This document shows, piece after piece, positions 18,672 to 29,995 of a DNA stretch of 64,000 nt. The position numbers and the translations under genes were made by a program. The notes beneath the pieces were generated by a model. The model had not been told where the DNA came from. It searched no databases and worked only from the letters and a program-made list of their open reading frames with translations. Every line of letters begins with the position of its first letter. Positions within the stretch are counted from its first letter, which is position 1. This DNA is from Devosia sp. Lineage in GTDB: Bacteria; Pseudomonadota; Alphaproteobacteria; Rhizobiales; Devosiaceae. Location: contig NZ_JANQAH010000007.1 of NCBI RefSeq assembly GCF_024707125.1, positions 62,001-126,000 of the forward strand, given 5' to 3'.

Positions 18672-18687
18672 TTAGGCTCTGGTTAAC
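18672..18687 (+). promoter_or_regulatory. Candidate CtrA box upstream of ftsZ
   Basis: TTAG-N7-TTAAC lies 55 nt upstream of the ftsZ start, one mismatch from the alphaproteobacterial CtrA consensus TTAA-N7-TTAAC. A second GTTAAC lies at 18650-18655. CtrA control of ftsZ is established in Caulobacter; applying it here is inference. Confidence 0.4.
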
Positions 18688-18741
18688 GAATTGGCGGGTA
18701 AATCTTTACCTAACCACGCCACCTATGGGGCCAAGCCATAA

Positions 18742-20412
18742 ATGACCATCAATCTCACGATCCCCGATATCCAGGAACTCAAGCCCCGCATTACCGTCTT
18801 TGGTGCCGGTGGCGCCGGGGGTAACGCCGTCAACAACATGATCGAGTCCGGTCTTAGCGGCGTCGATTTCGTGGTGGCGAATACGGACGCCCAGGCCCTG
18901 GCCCTCTCGAAGGCCCAGCGCATCATTCAGCTCGGTGTCGGCGTCACCGAAGGCCTCGGCGCAGGTTCGCACCCCGAAGTGGGTCGCGCAGCAGCCGAAG
19001 AAAGCTGGGATGAGATCAACGACCATCTCTCCGGCTCGCACATGGTCTTCATCACCGCCGGCATGGGTGGTGGCACCGGTACCGGTTCTGCTCCGGTTAT
19101 TGCCCGCGCCGCTCGCGAGCAGGGCATTCTGACGGTTGGCGTGGTCACCAAGCCGTTCAATTTCGAAGGCAATCGCCGCATGCGTCTGGCCGAAGACGGC
19201 ATCGACGAGCTGCACCGCCATGTCGATACGCTCATCGTCATCCCGAACCAGAACCTCTTCCGCGTCGCCAACGAGAAGACCACCTTTGCCGACGCTTTCG
19301 CGATGGCCGACCAGGTGCTGTTCTCCGGCGTCGCCTGTATCACTGACCTGATGGTCAAAGAGGGCCTGATCAACCTCGACTTCGCCGACGTCCGCGCCGT
19401 CATGCGCGGCATGGGCAAGGCGATGATGGGTACCGGTGAAGCTTCCGGTGAAGATCGTGCTCGTCACGCCGCCGAAGCCGCCATTGCCAATCCGCTCCTC
19501 GACGATGTTTCGATGCAGGGTGCCCGTGGCCTCCTCATCTCCATCACCGGCGGTCCCGACCTCACCCTCTACGAAGTCGATGAAGCTGCGAGCCGCATCC
19601 GTGAGGAAGTCGACTCCGACGCCAACATCATCCTCGGCGCTACCTACGATCCGGACCTCACCGGCACCATCCGCGTGTCCGTCGTTGCCACCGGCACTGA
19701 CGCCACCATGGTCCAGGCTCTCGAGCCGGCAAAGCCGCATGCTTCGCGCACCCCGCTCGCCGTTCGCCGCCACGTGCCGGTCGAAACGACCCGCGCCGCT
19801 GCTCCGGCACCAGAGCCGACTGCCGAACTGATCGAAGACATCGGTTTCGAAGTCGAATCAGCCGTTGCCCAGGCCTTCGCTGCCGAACGTCCCGCTGCCG
19901 CTCCCCAGCAGCAGTACATGGAAGATGACGGCATCGTCGTTGAGCCCTACGTACCCGCCGCTGAAATGCATGCGGAGCCGGAAGAGGCTCCCATGGTTGA
20001 AGAAAAGCCGGTTCCAAGCGTCTATGTGCCCTCGCATGCAGCCCGCCCCGATGGCTATCGCCGCATGCCGCGCACCGAGGAGCTTCCGGTTGTTGCACGG
20101 CAGTCACAGCAGGCGCAGGATCGTCATGCCGAAGAGCCGCGCAATGCCCGCGCTCTCTTCAAGCGCCTTGCCTCCAATGTGGGTCTGAACCTGGGTCAGC
20201 CGCAGTCCGAACCGCGTCGCGAACCGGCCTCCAGCATGGCCGATGACGCTGCTGCCCGCAGTGCAATTGAAGCAGGCGGCGCAAGGACTTCCCGCGTTCC
20301 GCCGGCCGCCGAAGGCGCCCGTGGCAACCTCGACAATCAGGGACGCAGCCAGCCGGCCGCTCCCCAGAAGGACAGCCTCGAAATTCCGGCTTTCCTCCGC
20401 AAGCACGGTTAA
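18742..20412 (+). CDS. ftsZ: Cell division GTPase FtsZ
   Basis: Tubulin-like GTPase of 556 aa forming the Z ring. The GTPase core includes [13 protein letters not shown], the tubulin signature [13 protein letters not shown] and the T7-loop region [12 protein letters not shown]-like segment ([12 protein letters not shown]). A long, low-complexity linker (about residues 320-540), typical of alphaproteobacteria, ends in the conserved tail LEIPAFLRK that binds FtsA. The ATG at 18742 follows an isolated 240-bp regulatory region, and the gene has its own strong terminator, so it is a monocistronic unit here. Confidence 0.98.
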   Translation: MTINLTIPDIQELKPRITVFGAGGAGGNAVNNMIESGLSGVDFVVANTDAQALALSKAQRIIQLGVGVTEGLGAGSHPEVGRAAAEESWDEINDHLSGSHMVFITAGMGGGTGTGSAPVIARAAREQGILTVGVVTKPFNFEGNRRMRLAEDGIDELHRHVDTLIVIPNQNLFRVANEKTTFADAFAMADQVLFSGVACITDLMVKEGLINLDFADVRAVMRGMGKAMMGTGEASGEDRARHAAEAAIANPLLDDVSMQGARGLLISITGGPDLTLYEVDEAASRIREEVDSDANIILGATYDPDLTGTIRVSVVATGTDATMVQALEPAKPHASRTPLAVRRHVPVETTRAAAPAPEPTAELIEDIGFEVESAVAQAFAAERPAAAPQQQYMEDDGIVVEPYVPAAEMHAEPEEAPMVEEKPVPSVYVPSHAARPDGYRRMPRTEELPVVARQSQQAQDRHAEEPRNARALFKRLASNVGLNLGQPQSEPRREPASSMADDAAARSAIEAGGARTSRVPPAAEGARGNLDNQGRSQPAAPQKDSLEIPAFLRKHG

Positions 20413-20441
20413 AGTCTCTTAAAGAGAACTCTGTAAACGTT

Positions 20442-20473
20442 ACTCGGCGCGGCTTCCGCGCCGAGTTTTTTTT
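20442..20473 (+). terminator. Rho-independent terminator after ftsZ
   Basis: An 11-bp perfect stem (ACTCGGCGCGG / CCGCGCCGAGT) with a CTT loop runs into eight T residues: a textbook intrinsic terminator 30 nt past the ftsZ stop. Confidence 0.95.
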
Positions 20474-20523
20474 GGCTAACAGTTGCGCGAGCGTGAGACC
20501 CTTGGGGGTGGAGTAAGTAAAGT

Positions 20524-21480
20524 ATGAAAAAAATGTCCACACGCCAGCGCACGCTTTCCGGCGAAGTCACTTTCTCTGGATACGGCGTGCACTCTGCTGC
20601 GCCTGTTAATCTCACGATCAGCCCGGCTCCGGCCGATAGTGGCTTCCTCATTCGCCGGGATCTGGGCGAGGGCCGTATTACCCAGCCCGTTTCCGTGCAT
20701 TTCTCGCGCGTCAGCCGCACGACCCTGTGCACCACGCTCGACCTCGGTGACAGCGTCAGCGTCGCGACTGTCGAGCACGTCACCTCCGCGCTGTCCGGCA
20801 TGGGCGTCGATAACGCGCTCATCACCGTCGACGGCCCGGAATGCCCCATTCTCGATGGCAGCGCGCATCCTTTTGCCGCCGCCATCATGGAGATCGGCCT
20901 CGAATCCCAGCCGGCTCCGCGCAAATTCCTGAAGATCATTCGCGCCGTTACCGTGCGCAACAATGACGCTTTCGCCGCGCTTGAGCCCTATAATGGCCGC
21001 GCGCTCGACCTCGAGATCGACTTCGACTCCAAGGTCATCGGCCGCCAGCGCATGATCTTCGACTGGACGCCGCGCCGTTATCTCGACGACGTTTCCCGTG
21101 CCCGCACCTTCGGCTTTGCCCGCGACGCCAAGGCGCTGCGCCAGGCCGGCTATGCGCTCGGCTCCAGCCTCGATAATTCGATCACGGTCGATGAAGACCG
21201 CGTGCTCAATCCGAACGGCCTGCGCTACGAAGACGAATTCGTGCGCCACAAGCTGCTCGACGCCATTGGCGATCTGTCGCTTGGTGGCCTGCCCATCTGG
21301 GGCCGCTTCCGGTCCTATAAGGGCGGACATGCGCTCAATGCCCATGTCCTGGCCGGACTCTTTGCCAGCGAAGCCAATTATGAGATAGTCAACGCCGAGG
21401 ATCTGCCGCTGGAAGTCGAGGCTTTCGACGACCACCCGGAAGGTTTGGGCGTTCGCCACTATCTTCGGTCTGTGCGCTGA
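20524..21480 (+). CDS. lpxC: UDP-3-O-acyl-N-acetylglucosamine deacetylase LpxC
   Basis: Zinc-dependent deacetylase of 318 aa catalysing the committed step of lipid A synthesis. Zinc and catalytic regions are visible: VEHVTSALSGMGVDNA (first His), the EDEFVRHKLLDAIGDLSL segment carrying the second His and Asp, and GHALNAHVLAGLF with the catalytic His. The ATG at 20524 has GGAG about 10 nt upstream; ATG 20533 is an alternative that removes a short lysine run. Its position after ftsZ is standard, and it implies an LPS-containing outer membrane. Confidence 0.96.
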   Translation: MKKMSTRQRTLSGEVTFSGYGVHSAAPVNLTISPAPADSGFLIRRDLGEGRITQPVSVHFSRVSRTTLCTTLDLGDSVSVATVEHVTSALSGMGVDNALITVDGPECPILDGSAHPFAAAIMEIGLESQPAPRKFLKIIRAVTVRNNDAFAALEPYNGRALDLEIDFDSKVIGRQRMIFDWTPRRYLDDVSRARTFGFARDAKALRQAGYALGSSLDNSITVDEDRVLNPNGLRYEDEFVRHKLLDAIGDLSLGGLPIWGRFRSYKGGHALNAHVLAGLFASEANYEIVNAEDLPLEVEAFDDHPEGLGVRHYLRSVR

Positions 21481-21568
21481 CTGGCCTTGCCGGCGGCCAC
21501 GCCACAGTTTTGATCCAATTGCTAATTACGCCGCAATCGCTTGTGGAAGTTTGAGAACGGGGCACTTC

Positions 21569-22414
21569 GTGACTGTTAAAGTTGTAAGCCAGATGGCGAA
21601 CCGGGTAGCCCGTTTTGCCGCCATGGGTTTGTTCGCTACCCTTCTCACCGCTTGCGCCGGCATGAATCTGTTCGGGCCCCCCAAGCTCAAGGAAGAGCCG
21701 ATCGTTCCGGCCGCCGCCCTTTACCAGGGTGCGCTGGACGATATGGATCGCCAGTATTACCAGACCGCCATCAAGAAGCTCGAGCAGCTCGATCGCCAGC
21801 ATCCGCGTGATGCGCTGACCGAGAAGAGCAAGCTGATGCAGGTCTATGCCCACTATCGCATCGGCAAGTTCAACGAAGCGATCCTGGCCGCCGACCGCTT
21901 CATGGCGCTCTATCCGAACGGCAAGGACGTTCCGTATGTCCTCTGGCTCAAGGGCACGTCCTATTACGGTCAGATCAAGGACATCACCAGGGATCAGCAG
22001 CTGTCGCGCGATGCGATCGACACCTATAACCTGCTGATTTCGAACTATCCGAACTCCGAATACGCCAAGGACGCCAAGGAAAAGCTCCTCGTCGCCTATG
22101 ACCAGCTCGCGGGCAAGGAAATGTCCGTCGGCCGCTACTATCTCGGCAATGGCGAATACACCGCCGCCATCAACCGCTTCCGCGAAGTCGTGGAGAAGTG
22201 GCAGACCTCGACGCATATCGAAGAAGCCCTCTACCGCCTGACCGAAGGCTACCTGCTGCTTGGCCTCACCAACGAAGCCATGTCCGCCGCCGCCGTCCTC
22301 GGCCACAACTACCCGTCCAGCGACTGGTACAAGCGCGCCTTCGAACTTCTGGGCAAGCAGGGCCTTGCCCCCCAGCTCAACTCCGGCAGCTGGCTAGCCG
22401 CCCACAAGAGCTGA
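21569..22414 (+). CDS. bamD: Outer membrane assembly lipoprotein BamD (ComL)
   Basis: TPR lipoprotein of the BAM complex inserting beta-barrel proteins, 281 aa. A signal peptide ends in the lipobox LLTAC (Cys in TACAG), predicting Sec export, lipidation and outer-membrane anchoring. Five TPR-like repeats follow (for example ALYQGALDDMDRQYYQTAIK and YPNSEYAKDAKEKLLVAYDQ). GTG at 21569 has GGGG 6 nt upstream; ATG 21593 also leaves a complete signal peptide. The bamD-recN-ligA order is conserved in relatives, though here two extra genes separate bamD from recN. Confidence 0.94.
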   Translation: MTVKVVSQMANRVARFAAMGLFATLLTACAGMNLFGPPKLKEEPIVPAAALYQGALDDMDRQYYQTAIKKLEQLDRQHPRDALTEKSKLMQVYAHYRIGKFNEAILAADRFMALYPNGKDVPYVLWLKGTSYYGQIKDITRDQQLSRDAIDTYNLLISNYPNSEYAKDAKEKLLVAYDQLAGKEMSVGRYYLGNGEYTAAINRFREVVEKWQTSTHIEEALYRLTEGYLLLGLTNEAMSAAAVLGHNYPSSDWYKRAFELLGKQGLAPQLNSGSWLAAHKS

Positions 22415-22435
22415 GTTTTCAGCACTGGAATTTTG

Positions 22436-22458
22436 AAAGGGCCCCCGGGGCCCTTTTT
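22436..22458 (+). terminator. Rho-independent terminator after bamD
   Basis: AAAGGGCCC / GGGCCCTTT stem with a 3-nt loop and T5. The 20 nt before it (TTTCAGCACTGGAATTTTGA) recur almost unchanged before the terminator of the cold-shock gene at 59 kb. Confidence 0.9.
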
Positions 22459-22523
22459 GTTTTGGCTGCCCACCTGCGGTGAGGGGCCTCTGAGTTTCTC
22501 GTCGGCAAAAACCTAACCTTGAT

Positions 22524-22596
22524 CGTCACCACCGGGCTTGTCCCGGTGGTCCATGCTGAGGCGAGGTGGATTGCCGGGACAAGCCGGCCAATGACG
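22524..22596. repeat. Palindromic repeat, CCGGGCTTGTCCCGG family, copy 1
   Basis: Ends CGTCA(C) and ATGACG are inverted complements. The unit contains two hairpins built on CACCGGGCTTGTCCCGGTG and TTGCCGGGACAAGCCGGC. A shorter copy lies at 23860-23891. Confidence 0.8.
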
Positions 22597-22640
22597 AAGG
22601 GAGGGTATCTGCCAGCGACGCGGGGCGCTAAGCTCCGTTT

Positions 22641-23054
22641 ATGGCCCCAAAGCTCACCATCCCCGCGCAACTAGCTGGCATCCCGTACAACGCCGCCATC
22701 CATCCCGGCGTCGCGCATCCTGCCGATCTGTCGACTGGCGCCAATTGCCAGGTTTTCGCCTACGCGCTCCTCGCCCATTTCGGCATTGCCTTTCCACCCC
22801 TGCGGTCGAGCGAACTCTGGGCCGACACAGAGCATTCACGGGTGGTCACCGAGTTCCAACCTCTGGATCTTCTCCTCTTCGGCAAAACCTCCGACGCCTT
22901 CGGCGCCCATGTGGCTGTTCATGTCGGCGAGGATAGGGCGATACACCTGTCCCGCGCCGTCGGTTTGCCCGTCGACTGGGCTATCGAAGACTTCGCAGCC
23001 TACGAAAATTACCGCGTGCTGATCGGCGCCAAGCGTCCGTACGTCCGGGTTTGA
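22641..23054 (+). CDS. Putative NlpC/P60-like (cysteine peptidase fold) protein
   Basis: A 137-aa protein without a signal peptide. GANCQVFAYALLAHFG (about residues 32-47) supplies a candidate catalytic cysteine, and GAHVAVHVGEDRAIHLSRAV (about 88-107) a candidate histidine; the Cys-then-His order and the strands around them match the compact NlpC/P60 fold seen in cell-wall peptidases. Peptidase activity is an inference. Cytosolic location is unusual for a wall hydrolase, so it may be an amidase-like enzyme with another substrate. It is encoded alone, upstream of a methyltransferase 48 bp away. Confidence 0.6.
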   Translation: MAPKLTIPAQLAGIPYNAAIHPGVAHPADLSTGANCQVFAYALLAHFGIAFPPLRSSELWADTEHSRVVTEFQPLDLLLFGKTSDAFGAHVAVHVGEDRAIHLSRAVGLPVDWAIEDFAAYENYRVLIGAKRPYVRV

Positions 23055-23102
23055 CATCCGCGACCCCAAGCCCCATTTCCCGGGAAACGGAGCGCCAGAC
23101 CA

Positions 23103-23780
23103 ATGCCCCCATCCCCCTTCGACGCCCAAGCCGCCCGCCACTATGCCGAAGGCCCGCCGCGCCAGGTGCCCGGATTCACCAGCCTCCATCGCATGATGAA
23201 CCTGCTCCTCGCCGAAACGGTGCCCGATGATGCGCACGTTCTCGTCCTCGGCGCCGGGGGCGGTCTCGAACTGAAGGCCATGGCCGATTTTCGCCCCGGC
23301 TGGCGTTTCTCCGGCGTCGACCCTTCGGCCGACATGCTCCAACTCGCCCGCCAGATCACCGCCGAGCACGCCACGCGCATCGACCTCACCGAAGGCTATA
23401 TCGACGCCGCTCCTGAAGGCCCCTTCGCCGCGGCCACCAGCCTTCTCACCTTCCATTTCATCCCACGCGATCAGCGCCTTGAAACGCTTCGTCAAATCCG
23501 TCGCCGCCTGAAACCCGGCGCGCCCTTCATCCTCGCCCATATCAGCTTCCCGCAGACCGAACCCGAGCGCTCGACCTGGATCGCCCGCCACGTCGCCTAT
23601 GGCCAGGCCGACGATGTCGATCCCACAGTCGCCGCCAAAGCCCGCGAAGCCATCGGCACCCGCCTGACGATTCTGGCGCCCGAAGAGGAAGAAGCCATGC
23701 TCAGCGAAGCCGGTTTTTCCAACATCAGCCTCTTCTACGCCGCCTTCAGTTTTCGCGGCTGGGTGGCCTACGCGGAGTAG
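23103..23780 (+). CDS. Class I SAM-dependent methyltransferase
   Basis: A 225-aa cytosolic enzyme with a Rossmann methyltransferase core: motif I VLVLGAGGGLELKAMAD (about residues 43-59), motif II region FSGVDPSADML, and later strands AATSLLTFHFIPRDQRLETL and RRLKPGAPFILAHI. The pattern fits Methyltransf_25/UbiE-like small-molecule methyltransferases. No substrate-specific motif is recognisable. It may be co-transcribed with the upstream NlpC/P60-like gene. Confidence 0.85.
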   Translation: MPPSPFDAQAARHYAEGPPRQVPGFTSLHRMMNLLLAETVPDDAHVLVLGAGGGLELKAMADFRPGWRFSGVDPSADMLQLARQITAEHATRIDLTEGYIDAAPEGPFAAATSLLTFHFIPRDQRLETLRQIRRRLKPGAPFILAHISFPQTEPERSTWIARHVAYGQADDVDPTVAAKAREAIGTRLTILAPEEEEAMLSEAGFSNISLFYAAFSFRGWVAYAE

Positions 23781-23803
23781 GCGTGCCCGACCGCTACCCA
23801 ACC

Positions 23804-23835
23804 CGCGGTGTCATTCCCGCGAAAGCGGGAATCTC
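23804..23835. repeat. Palindromic repeat, CGGTGTCAT(T/C)CCCGC family, copy 3 (half unit)
   Basis: Only one half of the unit is present: GCGGTGTCATTCCCGCGAA with its hairpin CCCGCGAAAGCGGG. The second half is missing and a unit of another family starts 25 bp further on. Confidence 0.75.
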
Positions 23836-23859
23836 CGCTCAACCGCAATACCCCCTTCA

Positions 23860-23891
23860 TCGTCATTGCCGGGCTTGTCCCGGCAATCCAT
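23860..23891. repeat. Palindromic repeat, CCGGGCTTGTCCCGG family, copy 2
   Basis: A single hairpin TTGCCGGGCTTGTCCCGGCAA preceded by CGTCA and followed by TCCAT, matching one arm of the 22.5-kb unit. It lies in the gap before recN. Confidence 0.75.
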
Positions 23892-24043
23892 CTCTTCACT
23901 CGCAACAACCCTAGTTGCCATTTTGTTCTTTTTCTCTATCATGCCTTCCCATTCGCATTGCTGTGCGAAAGTTAATCGCCGCTGACGCCGGGCCGGCCCT
24001 CAAATGCTATGAGGAAGGCCCGACAGGCCTTGGATAGATCCGC

Positions 24044-25714
24044 ATGCTGAACGCGCTTTCGGTTCGCAACATTGTCCTTATCGACCAGCTCGACCTGGCT
24101 CTCGATACGGGCATGACCGTCCTCACCGGCGAGACCGGTGCCGGCAAATCCATTCTGCTCGATGCGCTCACCCTGGCCCTTGGCGGCCGCGGCGACGCTT
24201 CGCTCGTCCGGCAGGGCCAGGAGAGCGGGCAGGTGGTTGCCATGGTGCAGCTTCCGTCCGCCCACCCAGCCCGCGCGCATCTGCGCGACAATGCCATTGC
24301 CGACGACGAAGAAGTCATTCTCCGCCGCGTGCAGTTCGCTGATGGCCGCACCCGCGCCTTCATCAACGATCAGCCGGTTTCCGCCGCCCTTCTGCAAAAG
24401 ATCGGCAGCCAGATCATCGAAATCCACGGCCAGCACGACGACCGGGCTCTCGTCGATGTCGCCACTCATCGCGCTGCCCTCGATGCCTTTGGCGAACTCG
24501 CTGTGCCTGCCGTCGCCGTACGCGAAGCCTGGGCCGACCTCGTCGAAATCCAGCAGTCCGTACGCGAGCAGCAGACCCGCGTCGCCGAAGCCCTCGCGGC
24601 CGAAGACTATGCCCGCCACACGGTCGAAGAGCTCGAAAAGCTGAAGCCTGTCGTAGGCGAAGAAGCTGAACTCGCCGAGCGCCGCCAGCAATTGCAGCAG
24701 GCCGAAAAGTCCGCTTCGGACCTCATCGAGATCGATGAAATTCTCAACGGTCCCAGCGCGCCATCTCCGGCGCTGTCCGGCCTTATGCGCCGTCTCCTGC
24801 GCAAGATCGATGGCGGCGCCGAACTCTTCCAGCCCATCGTCGACGCGCTCGATGCGTCGTTGGTGACGCTGGACCGCGCTGGGGAAGCGCTCGAGGACCT
24901 GCAGCGCCAGATGGCCTATGACCCGGCCGAGTTGGAAGGCGTCGAGGAACGCCTCTTCTCGCTGCGCGCGGCCGCCCGCAAGCATCAGGCAACTTGTGAC
25001 GAACTGCCCGCGATTCTGGGAAAATATCAGGGCGACCTCGATACCCTGCAGAGCGGGGAAAGCCGCCTCAAGGCGCTGGAGGCCGATGAAGCCCGCGCAC
25101 GCTCTTGCTATCGCGAAGTCGCCGAAACCCTCTCCTCGGGCCGCGCCAAAGCCGCCAAGGCACTAAGCAAGGCCGTCGAGGAGGAACTGCCGGACCTGAA
25201 ACTCGGCGCCGCCAAATTCATTGTCGATCACCAGATCGAGACCGACCGCGTCGCTGCCGCCGGTTTTGACCAGATCGCCTTCCACGTCCAGACCAATCCG
25301 GGCACGGCCGCCGGCCCCTTGCTCAAGGTTGCTTCGGGCGGCGAATTGAGCCGCTTCCTCCTGGCCCTGAAGGTTGTCCTTGCCGATCGCGGCTCTGCGC
25401 CGGTCCTGATTTTTGACGAAATCGACACTGGCGTCGGTGGTGCCGTGGCCGACGCCATCGGCCGCCGTCTCGCGCGCCTCGCCAAGACTGTGCAGGTGCT
25501 CACCGTCACCCACGCCCCACAGGTGGCGGCCCGTGCCAACCGGCATCTGCTCATCGAAAAGCAGATGGTGGAGGAGGGGGCCTTCATGCGCACCCATGTC
25601 CGCCCATTGGAACCCGATTCCCGGCAGGAAGAAGTCGCCCGCATGCTGGCTGGTGCCGAAATCACGTCGGAAGCCCGTGCTGCTGCCAAGAAATTGCTCG
25701 CCGCGGTGAAATAA
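24044..25714 (+). CDS. recN: DNA repair protein RecN
   Basis: SMC-like ATPase of 556 aa acting in double-strand-break repair. Walker A is GETGAGKSILLDALTLAL (about residues 29-46), the central half is helical/coiled coil (EVAEALAAEDYARHTVEELEKL-type heptads), and the C-terminal ABC signature (GGELSRFLLALKVVL) and Walker B (LIFDEIDTGVGG) follow. Length matches the family. It precedes ligA by 140 bp, with a palindromic repeat between. No convincing LexA box was found upstream. Confidence 0.96.
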   Translation: MLNALSVRNIVLIDQLDLALDTGMTVLTGETGAGKSILLDALTLALGGRGDASLVRQGQESGQVVAMVQLPSAHPARAHLRDNAIADDEEVILRRVQFADGRTRAFINDQPVSAALLQKIGSQIIEIHGQHDDRALVDVATHRAALDAFGELAVPAVAVREAWADLVEIQQSVREQQTRVAEALAAEDYARHTVEELEKLKPVVGEEAELAERRQQLQQAEKSASDLIEIDEILNGPSAPSPALSGLMRRLLRKIDGGAELFQPIVDALDASLVTLDRAGEALEDLQRQMAYDPAELEGVEERLFSLRAAARKHQATCDELPAILGKYQGDLDTLQSGESRLKALEADEARARSCYREVAETLSSGRAKAAKALSKAVEEELPDLKLGAAKFIVDHQIETDRVAAAGFDQIAFHVQTNPGTAAGPLLKVASGGELSRFLLALKVVLADRGSAPVLIFDEIDTGVGGAVADAIGRRLARLAKTVQVLTVTHAPQVAARANRHLLIEKQMVEEGAFMRTHVRPLEPDSRQEEVARMLAGAEITSEARAAAKKLLAAVK

Positions 25715-25740
25715 CCCACCTCGGCGCCGAGGCGTCCACG

Positions 25741-25819
25741 CCACCATGTCATTCCCGCGAAAGCGGGAATCTATGTTTTGCGCCACGGAATTCCCGCTTT
25801 CGCGCGAATGACACCGTGG
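25741..25819. repeat. Palindromic repeat, CGGTGTCAT(T/C)CCCGC family, copy 4
   Basis: Ends CCACCATGTCATTCCC and GAATGACACCGTGG are near-inverted complements, with internal hairpins around CCCGCGAAAGCGGG and CCCGCTTTCGCGCG. It fills most of the recN-ligA gap. Confidence 0.85.
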
Positions 25820-25851
25820 CTAAATATCTTTGTCCCGCCTGTGCCGAGTGA

Positions 25852-28065
<2,214 letters not shown>

Positions 28066-28085
28066 TTTTCGAGGGAGAGGGTCGC

Positions 28086-29372
28086 ATGAGGTTTTTTGGG
28101 GTCGCTGCGTGTTTTGCACTCGCCTTGAGTGCTGGTGCGGCACAAGCCGGCGAGGCGGGTGACCAGCTCGCCCAAAGTCTCTACGACGGCACGCTCGCCG
28201 ATCTCGCCGCTCGCTCGACAGCCGCGTGTGAAGCGGGCGAGGGCGATGCCTGCTTTGCGCTGGGCCTTGATGGCTTTATCACGGCCTACGAAACCTTCGC
28301 CCAGGGCCTTTATCGCCACGGCGCAGTCACCCCAAATTCCCCCGCCTTGGGCATGCTCCTCGGCATGGGCCTCGATACGCCCTCGGGGCCGACCAATCCC
28401 AACCCTGAACCGCTGACCTACGAGCAGTTCCGCGATCTCCTCGATACATTCTCCAAGAGCCTCGACACCGCCGCCGCCCACATGAAGCAGGCCGGCGTCG
28501 GCACGCCCTTCGTCGTCCATATCGACCCGCTAAAAGTCCGCATCGACCTCGATGGCAATGGCGAGGCAAGCGCGGCCGAAACCCTCGGGGCGCTGCTCGG
28601 CGATGCCGGTGACCTCATCGACATCCCGGCGCCCGATGCGCCACCGTCGGGCAAGAGCAAGTCCAAGGAGCCCGAGCCCCCAAGCACGATCATCGGCTTC
28701 GACAATGCCGACGCGATCTGGTTTGCCGGCTACGCCAACATCAGCGCCACGCCGGTCGAAATCACGCTGGCGCATGATTTTTCCGACTTCTTCAACGCCT
28801 ATTTCCACCGCATCTTCCCCAAGGCGGGCCTGCTCATGCAGGATTTTTCGCGCGGCGAAGGCACCTTGATGATGGATGCCGATAGCGACGCTTTCATCGC
28901 CGATATCATCGCGGCCATCCACACGGCCGATTTCCCGGTGGTCGACCGCGCCCGCCTCGCCGCGGTGCCCGCGCGCCTTCACGCCATCACTGCTCTCAGC
29001 CGCCAGAACTGGGAAATGATCATGGCCGAAACCGACGATGACAGAGAACTGCTGCCGTCGCCGACCCAGACCTCCCTGGTGCCCGATCAGGCCATCACCG
29101 AGGATGTGGTGAAAGCGTGGTCCGCCACGCTCGACCAGCTCGATCTCATCGTCGATGGCAAGCTGCTGATCCCGCATTGGCGCTTCAGCAAAGGTTTTAA
29201 CCTCAAGACATACTTCGAGACGGCTACCGAAACCGACCTCGTCATGCTCTTTACTGGCCACGACGCCTTGCCCTATCTCAGCGATGGCCCGGTCGCCGAT
29301 GCCGAGGCTTTTGCCGAGCTCAACCGTGTCATGGGCGAAGAGTGGCCCATGTTTGCCCTGTGGTTCAATTGA
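28086..29372 (+). CDS. Secreted protein of unknown function with EF-hand calcium loop
   Basis: A 428-aa protein with a clear Sec signal peptide (MRFFGVAACFALALSAGAAQA, cleavage near residue 21). Around residue 154 the 12-residue stretch DLDGNGEASAAE has acidic or polar ligands at positions 1, 3, 5 and Glu at 12: a canonical EF-hand loop. A weaker D-x-D-x-D site (DADSDAFIADI) lies near residue 262. No enzyme domain is recognised. The ATG at 28086 has GGAGAGGG just upstream. It is the first of five secreted-protein genes on the same strand; its stop overlaps the next start by one base. Calcium binding is inferred. Confidence 0.75.
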   Translation: MRFFGVAACFALALSAGAAQAGEAGDQLAQSLYDGTLADLAARSTAACEAGEGDACFALGLDGFITAYETFAQGLYRHGAVTPNSPALGMLLGMGLDTPSGPTNPNPEPLTYEQFRDLLDTFSKSLDTAAAHMKQAGVGTPFVVHIDPLKVRIDLDGNGEASAAETLGALLGDAGDLIDIPAPDAPPSGKSKSKEPEPPSTIIGFDNADAIWFAGYANISATPVEITLAHDFSDFFNAYFHRIFPKAGLLMQDFSRGEGTLMMDADSDAFIADIIAAIHTADFPVVDRARLAAVPARLHAITALSRQNWEMIMAETDDDRELLPSPTQTSLVPDQAITEDVVKAWSATLDQLDLIVDGKLLIPHWRFSKGFNLKTYFETATETDLVMLFTGHDALPYLSDGPVADAEAFAELNRVMGEEWPMFALWFN

Positions 29373-29893
29373 TGCTGCGCACCATCACCATCCTCGGCCT
29401 TTCCCTCGCCGTCCTGCCGGCCCTGGCCGCGCCCATTCCCGTCTTCGACGAGCCCAAGGCGCTGCTCGAAGCCATCTATGGCCAGATCGAAAGCTACGAA
29501 GCGGCCTACACCAACGGCACCTTCGACCCCGACGCCAGTTTCGACGACGTGGAATCCTTCGCCACCCATCTCGGCGCGCTGCTGCAGGAAGCGGACGAAA
29601 AGGTTCACGCTACCGGCAGCGAAATGGGCGCCCTCGATTTCTCGCCTTTCATCAATGGGCAGGATTCGGGCGGCCAGACCTATGTCATCCACGATCCAAA
29701 GGTGAAGGGTGATCGCGCGGTTACCGATGTGGAGATCCTGCAGTCCGGCGATCCGCTCTATACGATCACCTTCCATATGGTCGACGAAGGCGCCGACCGC
29801 GGCTGGAAGATCGACGAAATCCTGCTGCCCAATGGCGATTCCGAGGGCACCTGGCCTCTGTCCGAATATCTGGCCGATCCGCTTCTCCCCTAG
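29372..29893 (+). CDS. Secreted DUF3828-like protein, paralogue 1
   Basis: A 173-aa protein with signal peptide MLRTITILGLSLAVLPALA. The mature part opens with DEPKALLEAIYGQIESYEA, has the core GALDFSPFINGQDSGG and ends with a strand GWKIDEILLPNGD. The same three elements recur in the proteins at 30926 and 31648, so these are paralogues. The pattern suggests a small alpha+beta, NTF2-like or DUF3828-like periplasmic domain; the function is unknown. The start overlaps the preceding stop (TGATG), implying co-translation. Confidence 0.7.
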   Translation: MLRTITILGLSLAVLPALAAPIPVFDEPKALLEAIYGQIESYEAAYTNGTFDPDASFDDVESFATHLGALLQEADEKVHATGSEMGALDFSPFINGQDSGGQTYVIHDPKVKGDRAVTDVEILQSGDPLYTITFHMVDEGADRGWKIDEILLPNGDSEGTWPLSEYLADPLLP

Positions 29894-29995
29894 ACCGGCG
29901 CGCAAAGCGTCCGGCTGCCCGTCATAAATCAACGCGGCTTCCGCACGGGATGCCCGGCCTTTAGTGATCGCTTCCGTTCAGTGCGGGAGGGTCCA

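Noticed and set aside
23915-24043. LexA/SOS box upstream of recN
   Set aside because: TTTTGTTCTTTTTCTC contains one GTTC half-site, but the second half expected after 7 nt is absent.
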